DNA of 64,000 nucleotides from Membranipora membranacea (GCA_914767715.1 OU612074.1:23298062-23362061); one strand, 5' to 3'; positions 37,601 through 45,500 are shown, counted from the first letter of the stretch. Program-made: numbers and translations. The notes: generated from the sequence alone by a model not told the origin.

Positions 37601-38980
37601 AAAACAGTGGCCAAGGCAGGACACACGTTAGACGCTAAGTTAGTGGCAGCACCTCTAGTTAACGCTCTATTAGGAGAGGATCAGGAGAAGAAAGACGCTG
37701 TCACTGGGGCACTCGTGGCTGGAGCTGCTGAGAAATGGCGAGAGAGAGCACAGGTAGGGCAATCCTCCGTTTCTTATTTAATTTATATGCTTGAGGCGAG
37801 ATGATACCATTGTTGCAATTAAAATTCTTGTCATCAATTTATTTCAAACTTTTTGGAGGTCTCTTTAAAATTTTGGCAAAAGTAAAAACATTCTGTTAAT
37901 GATCCTGACTGGTATTACTTTATGTGATCGGAGACACCTACAGCCATTTTGGCAGGGGGTGCCTCAGTTTGCTCGAGTGCCGAACTGTGTTAAAGTTCCT
38001 GTGTTCAGACACCACTGCAGTCCAATGAGTAAAAAGGTCATGTACAAATGCTGTGATTCATTCAGGCTTGGAACTGGCTACCTAATACATAGATTACTGA
38101 ATCTTCTTGCCAACAGTTATTCAATCAACATGACTGTCATCTTTGTTATAAGATCCAAATATTAGAATGGCAAGCAGCAAATGAAGGGCTTCCTCAGGTT
38201 GAGCATGTTGGTGAGGTTATAGAGTAGAATATCTGGGTTTATTTTAGTTTTCTGTGTTACTTTGTATGTCCTGTCTTCCGTCCCTAGTGCTGAGTTTCAA
38301 GGTTTTAATCGACCAATTTTTCAAAGAGTTATATTCAGTACTTACAATTTGAATTTTTTGCTGTGGTTGCAAGACTAATTTAGGTTGGCGGTTCGAATCA
38401 GATAATTGATATATTATCCAAACATGGTCCTGTATGTTTCGTTTATGACATCTTTTTAATGAATAATTACACAAATTATTAGTTTATCCCTAAGTATAGC
38501 AGCTTCAATACTTTCTGTGATAGTTCTCTCATAGTCTTCCATGTCTTTTTTAATAGCGAGGATGTCTGTTATTTCAAAAGTATAGCTCGATTTCTATTTC
38601 ATAAATAAAATTGTGCTTTGCAGTGCCCTGATAATGTGTACTTTTTCCTGTATCATCTGCCACGAAAATATGGACTACCATAATTGAAATATAACCAAAA
38701 TGTTAGGAAGAAGGCAGTATATAAAAAACTAGGTACCTGCTATATTCTGGTGTCTGGTGGTTAGTCCTGCACGGGCTATCACTGTAGTAGTATCCTTGTA
38801 TTTTGTTATCAGTAAAATAATCAAAGATCTCATTCTCATTTTTCTTTTCAGGAGAGCAATCCGGACTCCGGAGCCTCGACTCAGCGCTCGGAGGCAGAGA
38901 CAACAGATGGGCAGAGCCGAGATAGGAATGTCAGATTCTCAGACTCACTGGCCAGTAGCTCAAACCTAGATCTTCGCTGA
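1610..38980 (+). CDS. Gene A: polycystin-1-like (PKD1 family) receptor-channel, complete
   Basis: A large 11-TM surface protein, spliced from 53 coding exons totalling 9,210 bp (about 3,069 residues), an exact multiple of three with every junction in phase. Coding exons run 1610-1679, 2829-4538, 5181-5195, then LDLa and linker exons to 15466, a lectin-like block 16284-18416, GAIN region 20037-23176, TM1 23365-23598, PLAT 23909-24800, TM2-TM6 24759-27854, polycystin extracellular domain 28270-31360, S2-S6 31706-34349 and cytosolic tail 34597-38980. Family calls rest on the TM1-PLAT order, the WID..TRA motif before S2 and the NFILLNLFISVIN motif of S6. The start is the first ATG before a hydrophobic signal peptide. 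A similar gene follows 3.5 kb downstream on the same strand. No cDNA was available, so exon edges are predictions. The mucin exon's 5' edge is the least certain. Confidence 0.88.
2829..4538 (+). CDS. Gene A exon 2: mucin-like Ser/Thr-rich cassette
   Basis: About 570 codons dominated by Ser and Thr, with no cysteine in the body, as expected for an O-glycosylated stalk. It contains two copies of a roughly 32-residue unit (about 3019-3200, with STSTEPTS) and then about three copies of a 73-75-residue unit (from about 3300 to 4000, with STQQLST, SISYPDY and DDRKEP). The 3' edge is clear: a phase-1 donor at 4538/4539, after which the composition changes. The 5' edge is uncertain. AG at 2827-2828 and the better pyrimidine-backed AG at 2899-2900 both give phase 1. 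Because the exon is phase 1 on both sides it can be skipped without a frameshift. Gene B has no counterpart. The open frame is real, but inclusion in the transcript is inferred. Confidence 0.7.
5181..5195 (+). CDS. Gene A exon 3: 15-bp microexon after signal peptide
   Basis: A phase 1-1 microexon (VAGQG) with a pyrimidine-rich acceptor (TCTTTTGTAG) and a donor GGTGAGT. Joined directly to exon 1 it completes a plausible signal-cleavage region (..TVLCVAGQG), like gene B, where the second exon reads ..LVMAQDN. This supports an ancestral transcript without the mucin exon. Confidence 0.55.
5621..5782 (+). CDS. Gene A LDLa module 1
   Basis: One phase 1-1 exon with an LDL-receptor class A pattern: six cysteines ending in DCVDGSDEAYC, the acidic calcium-binding signature. 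The loop between cysteines 2 and 3 is long (it contains FYNTSC), unlike a standard LDLa. Extracellular ligand-binding or adhesion module. The acceptor TGATTTCCAG and donor AGTATGT are both good. Confidence 0.85.
6968..7126 (+). CDS. Gene A LDLa module 2 (degenerate calcium site)
   Basis: Phase 1-1 exon with six cysteines, FNC..GYN at the front and ACTDGSDMDGC at the end. The usual CDG before cysteine 5 is replaced by CMGLAAC, so the calcium site may be weakened. It keeps the long cysteine 2-3 loop of the other modules. Confidence 0.8.
7751..7828. repeat. (GTTAC)n pentanucleotide microsatellite
   Basis: About 15 perfect copies of TACGT/GTTAC in a gene A intron between LDLa modules 2 and 3. 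Internal, so not telomeric; no other structure is attached to it. Confidence 0.95.
8210..8374 (+). CDS. Gene A LDLa module 3
   Basis: Phase 1-1 exon, preceded by a TCTTCTTAG acceptor. The pattern is VFNCTSGLN, then FYNASCIP, WRCDDLTDC and DFSDEDNC. The first acidic position of DGSDE is DFSDE here. Close in style to module 4, suggesting local exon duplication. Confidence 0.82.
8761..8799 (+). CDS. Gene A Thr-rich linker exon (39 bp)
   Basis: Phase 1-1 exon of 13 codons, almost all Thr and Ala (TTTTMTTTAAS), between LDLa modules 3 and 4. Acceptor TTTTTGACAG, donor GGTAAAT. Probably an O-glycosylated spacer. Confidence 0.65.
9621..9773 (+). CDS. Gene A LDLa module 4
   Basis: Phase 1-1 exon with VFNCASGKN, FYNASCLP, VCDGEFDC and DETDEANC. 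It has the classic CDG..DC core but DETDE instead of DGSDE. Splice sites TTACTTGCAG and GGTAATT. Confidence 0.82.
9940..10098. repeat. GTT-rich minisatellite
   Basis: Imperfect 12-base units (GGTGTTACTGTT), passing into 15-base units (GGTGTTACTCAT), in the intron after LDLa module 4. It opens artificial ORFs on both strands that are repeat translations only. Confidence 0.85.
10949..11128 (+). CDS. Gene A Thr/Pro/Gly linker exon
   Basis: Phase 1-1 exon of 60 codons, rich in Thr, Pro, Ser and Gly (TTTPFTTTT, PAPTSSTPY). Mucin-type spacer between LDLa modules 4 and 5. Acceptor TTTGATAG, donor CGTAAGT. Confidence 0.75.
11154..11191. repeat. GGGTGGGAG-type short repeat
   Basis: G-rich repeat (GGGTGGGAGG units) 25 bases after the donor of the Thr/Pro linker exon. 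It could form a G-quadruplex in the pre-mRNA near the 5' splice site; an inference only. Confidence 0.75.
11700..11950 (-). mobile_element. tRNA-derived SINE, minus strand
   Basis: Read on the minus strand from about 11950, an A box (TAGCTCAGTTGGTTAGAGC) is followed by a perfect B box (GGTTCGAATCCC, complement of 11874-11885) at tRNA spacing. The T stem does not pair properly and the sequence continues for about 170 bases as a body. At the far end, near 11682-11720, TGACATCTGATT and AATCAGATGTCA form an inverted repeat. Located in the intron before LDLa 5. Confidence 0.7.
12189..12328 (+). CDS. Gene A LDLa module 5 (split over two exons)
   Basis: Starts in phase 1 and ends in phase 0 directly after DGSDE. 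The last cysteine is supplied by the next exon (13137-13188, ANCNYTT). Gene B exon 48093-48229 has exactly the same split, so the two are orthologous positions of the duplication. The core is FCDGSVECEDGSDE. Confidence 0.85.
12439..12577. repeat. (ATTGY)n pentanucleotide microsatellite
   Basis: About 27 copies of ATTGC or ATTGT in the intron that splits LDLa module 5. All local ORFs are shadows of the repeat. Confidence 0.95.
13137..13188 (+). CDS. Gene A exon: last LDLa-5 cysteine plus Ser/Thr linker
   Basis: A phase 0-1 exon of 52 bp (ANCNYTTMSSPSSSSYS) carrying the sixth cysteine of module 5 and a short Ser-rich spacer. Gene B has the counterpart at 48756-48810 (MSCNYTTTTIEPS). The shared CNYTT and phase support both models. 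Confidence 0.78.
13760..13930 (+). CDS. Gene A LDLa module 6
   Basis: Phase 1-1 exon: ACAGQDFICVTGGN, YYQAACIPYY, KCDNNEDCTDGSDE, then DNEC. The donor at 13930/13931 (GGTGAGT) is preferred. A weaker in-phase donor at 13915/13916 would drop five residues. Corresponds to gene B exon 49332-49490. Confidence 0.85.
14737..14784 (+). CDS. Gene A short Thr/Ser linker exon, copy 1
   Basis: Phase 1-1, 16 codons (ESSTTIPSFVTSTTSD). Together with about 370 bp of the downstream intron it resembles 15395-15466 and its downstream intron, so the two are a recent segmental duplication. Confidence 0.65.
15395..15466 (+). CDS. Gene A short Thr/Ser linker exon, copy 2
   Basis: Phase 1-1, 24 codons (ESTTATTGF..). 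It begins and ends like copy 1 (..AGAGTC at the start, ATGGTAAAAC across the donor). The duplication lengthens the Thr-rich stalk before the lectin-like block. Confidence 0.68.
16284..18416 (+). CDS. Gene A C-type-lectin-like block (four exons)
   Basis: Exons 16284-16438, 17112-17197, 17791-17876 and 18294-18416 join in phase to about 150 residues. Cysteines are spaced as in a C-type lectin fold, with a helix-like stretch (SGISGARDLFNDIY) and a closing motif GWIDNDNCDLKD..IICVKDG that resembles the W-D-x-x-C...I-C end of CTLDs. Human polycystin-1 also carries a CTLD. The front half is divergent, with no clear WIGL or EPN motif, so carbohydrate binding cannot be claimed. Gene B has no equivalent in the 0.7 kb between its last linker and GAIN exons. 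The coding call is strong; the fold call is moderate. Confidence 0.6.
16568..16708. repeat. 15-bp minisatellite
   Basis: About nine copies of ACATGTTTGAAGGTC with few changes, in the intron of the lectin-like block, 130 bases after the donor at 16438. Confidence 0.9.
19580..19615 (+). CDS. Gene A 36-bp linker microexon
   Basis: Phase 1-1 exon (GPGYTPYSIYPG) flanked by ATTTTCTAG and GGTACAT. It joins the lectin-like block to the GAIN region. Support comes only from splice signals and phase. Confidence 0.45.
20037..23176 (+). CDS. Gene A GAIN-type region with furin-like site
   Basis: Exons 20037-20104, 20463-20609, 20948-21118, 21499-21708, 22017-22241, 22529-22691 and 22962-23176. The first half is amphipathic-helical and Ala-rich (SSKIFDKAGG, NIAKGVVGVVANAL), as in GAIN subdomain A. 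The second half looks beta-rich, with many N-glycosylation sequons. Gene B matches exon for exon (FWTTPSLDN, LDKVATAIT, LSYAEDP.AS.AT). Exon 22962-23176 carries RRKR at 23069-23080, a furin-type site, followed by VWNET and AW, which correspond to the two tryptophans of a GPS motif. The region would hold the cleaved ectodomain against the membrane part. Confidence 0.78.
23365..23598 (+). CDS. Gene A GPS relic and TM1
   Basis: Phase 0-0 exon. VVFKSNFMGSMTSG sits where the GPS core C-x-C-N-H-L-T should be. The cysteines and the His-Leu-Thr cleavage triad are absent. Then IPPNKIDFDNVF, the conserved pre-TM1 stretch of PKD1 proteins, and TM1 (NPYVLIVVCLIAGLYFVLL), closed by basic residues. Gene B 55599-55832 is nearly identical in protein, including the FMG replacement, so the loss predates the duplication. 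Confidence 0.85.
23909..24800 (+). CDS. Gene A PLAT/LH2 domain
   Basis: Encoded by 23909-24079, 24391-24545 and the start of 24759-25013. It begins WEFLPILHNKAEDRYVYQL, has the YGMKGKT turn, HVHLWTRA and a final FMCNDWI, which matches the PLAT ending F-x-C-x-x-W. In polycystins this domain lies in the first cytosolic loop after TM1 and binds lipids and proteins. Gene B exons 56222-56392, 56702-56856 and 57227 onward have identical sizes and phases for the first two. Confidence 0.85.
24759..25736 (+). CDS. Gene A TM2-TM3 exons
   Basis: Exons 24759-25013, 25256-25353 and 25602-25736. TM2 is SLCISTLYLMMVVNAMW, after the basic segment RVQRW. TM3 spans VSFMGAIIVLPPTMIITFFF, followed by KRSRPFVPP and a basic juxtamembrane run. 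The first intron (25014-25255, phase 2) has no counterpart in gene B, where one exon (57227-57582) covers both parts. Confidence 0.82.
26148..26396 (+). CDS. Gene A cytosolic loop with PPPPPY motif
   Basis: A phase 1-1 exon of 83 codons, hydrophilic and acidic, between TM3 and TM4. It ends with MPPPPPYKNRE. PPxY is a WW-domain ligand, typically of NEDD4-family ubiquitin ligases. Gene B exon 58494-58622 is otherwise poorly conserved but keeps SPPPPPYEE at the same place. Confidence 0.75.
26724..27854 (+). CDS. Gene A TM4-TM6 exons
   Basis: Exons 26724-26938, 27251-27497 and 27760-27854. TM4 is GVVFGYILCGICIANGVWW, with TM5 around LVFSIFQSIIVLQPIKVIIV and the following hydrophobic run. A cytosolic stretch (LYKKLFDKLKGVLAHI) leads into TM6/S1 (YLILLLLVVSHN). 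All three exons have gene B counterparts of identical size. The first contains a 71-bp stretch identical to gene B. Confidence 0.83.
28270..28302 (+). CDS. Gene A 33-bp microexon
   Basis: A phase 0-0 exon of 11 codons (CGPADPECRQQ) with AG at 28268-28269 and donor GGTAACA. Gene B has a 33-bp exon at the same place (60685-60717, CKPASPDCRLE). The shared C.PA.P.CR and exact length make it convincing despite its size. It lies just outside S1, at the start of the extracellular polycystin domain. Confidence 0.75.
29349..31360 (+). CDS. Gene A extracellular polycystin (TOP) domain
   Basis: Exons 29349-29523, 29838-29930, 30774-30885 and 31194-31360. Signatures are VEDIWPWMRETLFP, MRMGPVRMKQNR (the GP-x-R-x-(K/R)-Q motif of polycystins), a cysteine pair around CDEY..YNC, NWNA..WNGT, and WIDKQTRAIFIEF (the WID..TRA..-E motif). 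Gene B matches each exon; the third is three bases longer there. This domain forms the extracellular lid of polycystin channels. Confidence 0.87.
30064..30606. mobile_element. Inverted-repeat DNA element (MITE-like)
   Basis: The left end TCACAGGCAAAAAAGGTCTAT and the right end (complement TCACAGGCAAAAACGGGCTAT) match in 18 of 21 positions, and the match may extend outward through CGGT. A second internal copy of the motif GCAAAAAAGGTCTATA lies near 30247. No coding capacity and no clear target-site duplication. In a gene A intron of the extracellular polycystin domain. Confidence 0.6.
31706..34349 (+). CDS. Gene A channel core S2-S6
   Basis: Exons 31706-31837 (S2), 32565-32717 (S3), 33033-33166 (S4), 33699-33861 (S5 and pore start) and 34159-34349 (pore end and S6). 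S6 is FILLNLFISVINEGL, diagnostic for the PKD channel family. S4 (SLTIALVLFIAVIQLFQPM) has no Arg or Lys, so voltage sensing of the TRPP2 kind is unlikely. The filter region reads LLGILKF, where PKD2-type channels have an acidic residue after LG. Such changes are common in PKD1-side subunits, which act with a PKD2 partner. Confidence 0.85.
32213..32501. mobile_element. hAT-like MITE with 8-bp target-site duplication
   Basis: A 289-bp non-coding element with perfect 13-bp terminal inverted repeats (TAGTGATGGCAAA) and a perfect 8-bp duplication CTGCCCAG at 32205-32212 and 32502-32509. Eight-base duplications and this type of end are typical of hAT transposons. The interior has GTCTCG-rich arms and a central hairpin (GGTTTTTGGG / CCCAAAAATC). 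Sits in the intron between S2 and S3 of gene A, 63 bases before the next exon. Confidence 0.82.
33293..33319. repeat. Perfect 13-bp palindrome
   Basis: CCAATGAACTAAA, one base, TTTAGTTCATTGG. Flanked by GTGCATC-like direct repeats. In the intron after S4; no function assigned. Confidence 0.8.
34597..38980 (+). CDS. Gene A cytosolic C-terminal tail with ZU5-like domain
   Basis: Exons 34597-34797, 35319-35531, 35771-35848, 36484-36633, 36924-37090, 37510-37753 and 38852-38980. The first part is charged and helical. Exons 36484-37090 and the start of 37510 read like a ZU5 beta-sandwich: IGPEGGRIEVMPGTWVVIDP, then PFAKPFKCCLPF and GPWTLTYN. The next part is basic and Ala-rich. The final exon is Ser-rich with RNVRFSD, an RVxF-type PP1-docking pattern, and ends SSSNLDLR-stop at 38980. 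No clear coiled coil was seen, unlike the mammalian polycystin-1 tail. Exons are phase-consistent; domain naming is by eye. Confidence 0.75.
36316..36483 (+). repeat. 43-bp tandem repeat ending in the real 3' splice site
   Basis: Three 43-bp units plus a 39-bp final unit. Each has ACTAAT (branch-point-like), a pyrimidine tract (CCTCTCTTCTCTG) and an AG (AATGACAG). The last unit's TACTTTCAG is the acceptor of the ZU5-like exon at 36484. Confidence 0.88.
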
Positions 38981-39131
38981 ATGATGTTTACACTAAGTCG
39001 CTCAGAGACATTTTACTATCAGTCAATAATTGATGTTTGTACACGCCAAATGGACCTCAGTATTTTTGATAACCTGTTTTATCAGCATATGTACTTTGAT
39101 GCTTTCTGTCAGAGTATAAAATGTGAGATCC

Positions 39132-39137
39132 AATAAA
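39132..39137 (+). promoter_or_regulatory. Poly(A) signal of gene A
   Basis: A canonical AATAAA 152 bases after the stop codon at 38980, with T-rich sequence nearby. The 3' untranslated region would thus be about 170-200 bases. Confidence 0.7.
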
Positions 39138-42100
39138 ATGAACTTATTCTTATCAATCAATATTTATTTGAGACAAGAATATAGAGGATATTGATTATTA
39201 TTATTATTATGAATAAAACATCCGAATGAAATCTTTTATATGCACAGTGATTGACAATCATGGGATAATTCTGATAACTGTTACATGATCTCAGAATCAA
39301 TGAAGCCTCTATTCTATTCCTCATTCGGTTATTCTAATTGTGGCTGTAAAGAATCATTTTATTCGTGGGTGGCCGTGGCGAAAGGCAATTGTTTTAGGGA
39401 TTGGGATGTTTTTATAAACACCTGTCACAAGCCGCTTTAGTACAAGGTCAAAGTGCCGAGAACATCACCTGTGTGCTGACACATCGATGAAATATTATCC
39501 CTGTCTAGGGTTATTAATAGTCCACTCATCTCGTGTCTGAAAAACGTAAGCCTTGGCAGTTTGGAGTCACTCTCAGTAATCTAGTTTTGTAGCAGTTCTC
39601 TCTCTCTATGTCGGTGTAAATTTCCCCTTCTGAAAATCTCAAATTTATTCGAGAAGAGAAGAACAGCCATTCCGAGTTTACCCCATCACCCCACAGTGAC
39701 TCCCATTTGTACACCCTTCAGGTGTAATGAGAACCTTCCTCGATGTAAAGCATTGCTTTGTAATACATCAGTAACGTAATCACCATATAAACATCACATC
39801 GGCAGAAGTTTGATTATAATTTTGTTAGAAACTCTGGTGCTTTGAAATTGAAAATTTTAAAAATACACTATCAGCTATAATTATATTACATATTATATAT
39901 TATATTAATGAGATGTTGACAATTTTATTTCTGAACTTAAGATAGTTCTTAGATATTTGCTCAACAAATTAGCTAAGAGAAATTTCAATTTTGTATTGTC
40001 TTATTAACAAACAAAAGCGGAAGAGTGACACAGTGGCCAATTAACTCAAGTCAAGAGATTATCCTTTACGACGATTACATATCCAGCAAGCAAACCATAG
40101 AAGAGGAGTATATAGCTTTGAGGATTAGAATACCAGAATATACCATCATAACGGAAACAGGAAGCTTGTAAAGCAATCAAGTTCGCATGCACCTGCCTCG
40201 TAGTTTGTCAGTTACAAGCGTTGGTGTTGAGGCGTTCTTTATATACTTTCTCAATGATCTTATTCCATCACATCTAGAGGTTTCATGAAAAAGAAGACCT
40301 CAGTAAGATATTTGAATGTCTAGTAATCTGAGTTAGTGGGCTGAGTGCATATGTACGTGTTGATAGCTTATTAATTATTTATCAAGTTTAAAGACTGTTT
40401 ATTTCCACTGTTGTGTCAACGATACAAATTATACAAGCTTGAGTGATCGTTAGCCAGCACTGCAACAATCAAGCTCCATCAAGGCTACATACAGAGCAAT
40501 TTGTGCCTCGATATTAACGACAATAATAACAGATTATTTATATTTTAGTTCGTAGTTTAATAATCTTCGTAATATACCATATCATTTTTGGAGATAAAAT
40601 ATCCGGTAATGTGAAATTAAGTCACGCAGCAAGCTCTACTGACAGTGTCCTCAACAACTAAGGTTCAGTTTGGTGTGTATGATGTTCGAGGCTGGTTTCC
40701 ATGCAAGATGTTTCAATATTGCCATAAAATGAATTACTCTTAAACATCCAAAGCTATATCTGAGATAATTGATGATTGCTGTATTTTGGCTCGCTAGGAT
40801 AGGAGACCAATAAAAGTATTAAACCATTACCATTTTCCTTGACTAATTATTACCATTTTTTGTTAGCAAACTGTGCAATATTATGTATAAAATTCTCCAC
40901 AATTGCATCCAGCTTGAAAAAAATTCTACCATTATTCCCTAATCGATCAGATTTCACCACTGTGACGTTGTTAGAGGTAGACACGTTGTGTGTGACATTG
41001 CTGAAAGTCGATGAACGCTGTCAAGCTCACATTCCTTATCACACATTTGCCAAATTCGTTGTCGCTAATTTAATTAAATGTCTAGAATAGCCTGCGAGAC
41101 ACAGAAGTTATACAGTGCAAAATCCAAATCATGCAACCGCAGCATTCATTACAAATGACTAAAATTATAATACATCATAATTATGAAATATTCAACATCA
41201 GCATTGGAAACGCTGCAAATCTAATTTTGGACAAAACCAGTAAAATTTACAATGGGTTGTGTTAGATTCATTGTCATCAGTTCATTATTGACTTTTCATG
41301 CATGGTTTACATACATTTATAAAGTCTGCAAAAATATTTATCGACAACAGTTGCACGATAGCATATTATACAATTTTTCATCTATTGATTGAGTGAAACA
41401 CCATTGATAATTAGGCAGTATTATTGAGATTTGTTGTCATTGTTTACTGTATATTGATTACCTCACTTTGTCATGGTTCATGTAAATACCATATGCAATC
41501 AATGTTGGCAAGGGAGGATCTCATTGAAAACGAACAAAAGGTATCGATCAAGCTTATTGAGAATATTTATAATATAATTTAGATTCGGTCAGCGATCTCA
41601 GGACACTAAGATATTGTTCTACTTTATGGACTGATTTGATGTGTTGAGGTACATGTGCATGGCTTCCTCTGTGGATGTAGTGAGATCCCTGATCTCAGTC
41701 TGGTAAGAACAACTTAACTCAACAAGGTGTACAGTGATCTCTTCTAGAATGAACTAGGCAGTCAGATAATAACTTGGAATTGGTGAGTTATTTCTTTAAA
41801 CTTTTTTTTTTCATCGCTTTGCAATAAGAGCGCAATTTAAATAGTTTGATGGAAACCAAGATGTTTCAATTAAAAACCTGTAAGCACAGTAGTGGTTTAG
41901 GTATGTCTACTCTATTTTTTCATCAATGGCTTCTCATCTATGGCTCATCAACAACAGTTATGAAGCTTAACATATCAGGTTACTGAGGCTTGCAGTGTAA
42001 ACCAGCCGACATTCAAACTATGAAATATTAGTGTCACAAACTCTAAGCTCTGACAAAATTGATTGTTTAGAAGATAAAGAAATGCTCAGAGGTAATCTTG

Positions 42101-42471
42101 GTGCTATTTAGCGGTAGCCTTAGTGTACTCACCTGTCATAAGCTGAGTAGAGGATATAGATAAAGCTTAAATTTTAAATTTGACGTTAGGTCTACCAGAC
42201 AAAGAGTTTGCTCAGTGATCCCTTAATTGACTATAATGTGCTTCTCATAATTCATCTGACTAATACAACAAAGTCTTAGTTATCACTTCGGATTCCGACG
42301 CTGGCTGCTCCGTATTCAGTGTGTGATTTCTTAAAATAACAGAGTAGCCAGTTCCAAATATGTGAGTCTTATCTTACTGGTAGAGCTTTAAGTCTACCAT
42401 TTATTGTTAAGTTATAGCTAACAACGATAGGAATCATTAAAAAAAATATACGTAAATTAATTTTTTTTCAG
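39138..42471. other. Intergenic spacer between genes A and B
   Basis: No exon-like open frame with family similarity was found on either strand. The sequence is AT-rich and unique-looking. It must contain the gene A 3' end and the gene B promoter. A possible untranslated gene B exon ends at a GGTGAGT donor at 41782/41783, and a strong acceptor (T8CAG) ends at 42471, 27 bases before the gene B ATG. This untranslated intron is an inference. Confidence 0.5.
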
Positions 42472-42498
42472 CTGGAATATTGTTGCAACTGAGCTATT

Positions 42499-42547
42499 AT
42501 GGATAGATCACATCTTATCATCACATTGACTATCATACTTCTTACAG
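42499..42547 (+). CDS. Gene B exon 1: signal peptide
   Basis: Encodes MDRSHLIITLTIILLTG, a hydrophobic signal, ending in phase 1 at TTACAG/GTCAGT. The next exon (46557-46601) supplies THLVMAQDN with a plausible cleavage after MA. It shares the MDR start and phase with gene A exon 1. Confidence 0.75.
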
Positions 42548-45500
42548 GTCAGTAAGTTATCCCATCCTGCTCCCACATTATATATTCCAGTGAATGTTTA
42601 GAATGAGCTTCTAGACCACTGCGATCACTTCTCAGCCTATTGGCTAAGATCAAAGTGTCACTGCCAATGGCTGATTAGTGCCTGTTTCAGTTTCTGGCAG
42701 CTTGTTGCACACTCACGATTAGGAGGTCCACCATGGCCTCACCTCTAGGATGCATTCTAGTTTACTAGGATGTATCACATTCTCAGTATGAGGACTTCGG
42801 GCAACTTGCGTCCCTCTTTAGGGGCAGCCCACCCTCTGTTTTGTCATAAACAGGGCTTCTAGACCACTGTGAAACACCACCCTGACCAGTCTGCAATAAC
42901 ACCAGCTCTTATAGCAGCCAAGAACTGGCCAGCACATGTTGTTAGATTGAATTGGTTTTACGTGTGTATATTGGAGCTAGATAATCACGACTGAAGATAT
43001 TACCTAAGATACCGATTGGTATTAGGCACATGTATAAAAAGGAATTATATGATTGACAAAAAGTATTGACATATCCCTCCACCAGTTTATGATAACAGTA
43101 ATTGTTTGTTGTGACATAAAATATAAAAGGCGACAGGCCGCCTAGAAGTCCGAGTTATTTACATTCAGGTCAGCTATATTTAGCCATGTATTTCAACAGA
43201 TGTTAGCATGCTCCTCAATTCATCAAAGACAGTAGTGCTGAACACCAGTTTGTTAAGTAGAGTTTCTCAGGATGCAGATGTTAATTTTGATAGTCATATC
43301 TTAGAGCCATCCAACAACATCAAATTCTTAGAAGTTCACTTGGATTATAGGCTGAATTTAACCATCATATTGATACTGTCATGTCAAAGTGTAACACACC
43401 AAGACGTTTCCTTATGTGAAAACTGAAGACAATTGGGCTAATTGCCGATGGGCTGAAGACGTTCTACATATCCAACATGGGATCCACCATCAGCTACGCT
43501 GCGCCATCATGGTACACTATCCTGTCTGACAAAAACAAATTGAGACTACAATCAATCCAGAAACAATCTCTCAATATAATTCTTCCTGAGTTCAGTTATG
43601 AAGAATCGTTAATTGCTCTTGATATGCCATCTATCAATGACTTTTTATTTCAACTCCCACTTTAGTAGAGTTTTAAATGATCCTACCCACCCTTTACATA
43701 AAAGAATTATTTTTAATGACTCAATGAGTACATCTTCCCGTACAATTAGAAATTTTAGACCAAAGCGATGTCGCACTGAGAAAAGACGTCGTAGCGTTTT
43801 TAATTTTTTTTATGTCATACCGTGACAACCATTTTTGTGTAAGCTGAAAGATTTTTAGTGCCTTTTTTATCCAGCGCACCCACATGATCCATTTTATTAT
43901 CACATGGTAATATCGGATCTGATGATAATAAACTAAACTAGACTAATTAGGCATTTGAGTAGTGAAAATTGTTTTCCTCTTTGTTTGAAGAGCAACAATT
44001 TTCAGTCAAAAATTGACAGCCAGCTGGATATTTGTGGAGCCCTTTGGATAACTATCCACTCTTGTAACCCTGTTTACCATTAAGTTTAGCTTTAGAAATG
44101 ACTCCAATGCATTTTTGGTTGAAGAAAGTGTCCAAAATTTGAGATTATTTAAGTATAAAAAAGACAATAAAACTTTTGGGATTCTCAAGTCTCAGTATAA
44201 TATCGCAAGAGAATGCTCTACTTTTGATTCTTGTGTTTTCACAACTCGAAAATTAAATCATAAAATGATAAAGAGACAATTTCTTCATGGCATCAGTCTG
44301 GTTACTGAAGTCGACCTTTAGATTCAGCCATATGACATGTGGTGGAAAACATGAGCAAACAGGGATATTAGGGAATAGATTTTGTATACCACCAGAAGCT
44401 GTGCCTAAAACCTTCAGATCGGAGTAAACAGGTCTTAATTTATAATTGTACTTTACGTTTCGACAAAATTAACTGGTTGTCAATAATTCTGTACTCTTTA
44501 AGCCTCAAAATAAGGAAAAATATTATTATAATTATTTGAAGCTGTTAGAGACATGCCTGACTGATGGTCTTATACGGCATAGAAAGCCTGTAGTATTATT
44601 ACTTGGCCTAGTTAATCTTTAAACACAACTGCTTAGCAGGGGGTGTCTGGGATTTATAAAAAGTCAGTAATTTGCTGGCAAACATGACTGCGCAATAATC
44701 GGGCAATTTATCTACCTATGTAGTTGTGACATCCCTCAGGCTTGGACTTCAGTATCTAGGAAACTTAACAATTCTGCATGCTGCCCTTGTCAATGTTCCA
44801 GATTGGAACAATAAATTGTTATTCAATTATCAGTGTGTTATAAAATAATATAATTTGCAAGAATTTTGGTGATATAATCAGATAAGTGAACCTGTGTGCC
44901 AAAACAAAACTGTTAAGCTCATAATTATTGAGATATTATATGAACCAAGAGACCAATACATATAGAATAGAACCAATAGCTGGCAACTCAATTATCTGGC
45001 AAGATTTGACACAGACAGGAAACTTTTGTGTAATGTCAGACGACTGATACCAAAAATTTGATCTGGATATTATAATACCAGTAACTCAATCAGCTTATCT
45101 CACTGAAGGTAGGAATGATCAAATCTTTCCACATGGTGGTCATCTGGTGTTTTCTGTGACATCATTTAAATTAAACCATAAATACATTGAGAGAAAATAG
45201 GATAATTTATTCTGTCTCTGCCAAGAAATAAAAGCGTCTGTTGAGCTCATAATAAAAATATTAAAATACTGTATAATATAAAAATGTTGCAGTGTTGTAC
45301 CGTTATAAAATGATACTCAGAAAAATGTTTTATTTAAAAATTTGATGCATTTTGCTCTAAAACAGTTCTTACAAATATCAACTGCAAAATTAAACTGCAA
45401 ATAAACTGCAAAATAAATTCAGCCTTTGATATACACCCATTGGTCATGTCTCAAAACGTTGTCGGTATTCTGAGAACGAGCAATATTACACCTACGCTCA

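Noticed and set aside
42624-42660. Functional U2 snRNA gene
   Set aside because: Only the first 35 bases or so resemble U2; the rest is unrelated and the copy is framed by a retroposition duplication.
44115-44321. 68-codon ORF downstream of the LINE fragment
   Set aside because: No family similarity, no splice context, and it lies in gene B intron 1 beyond the LINE tail.
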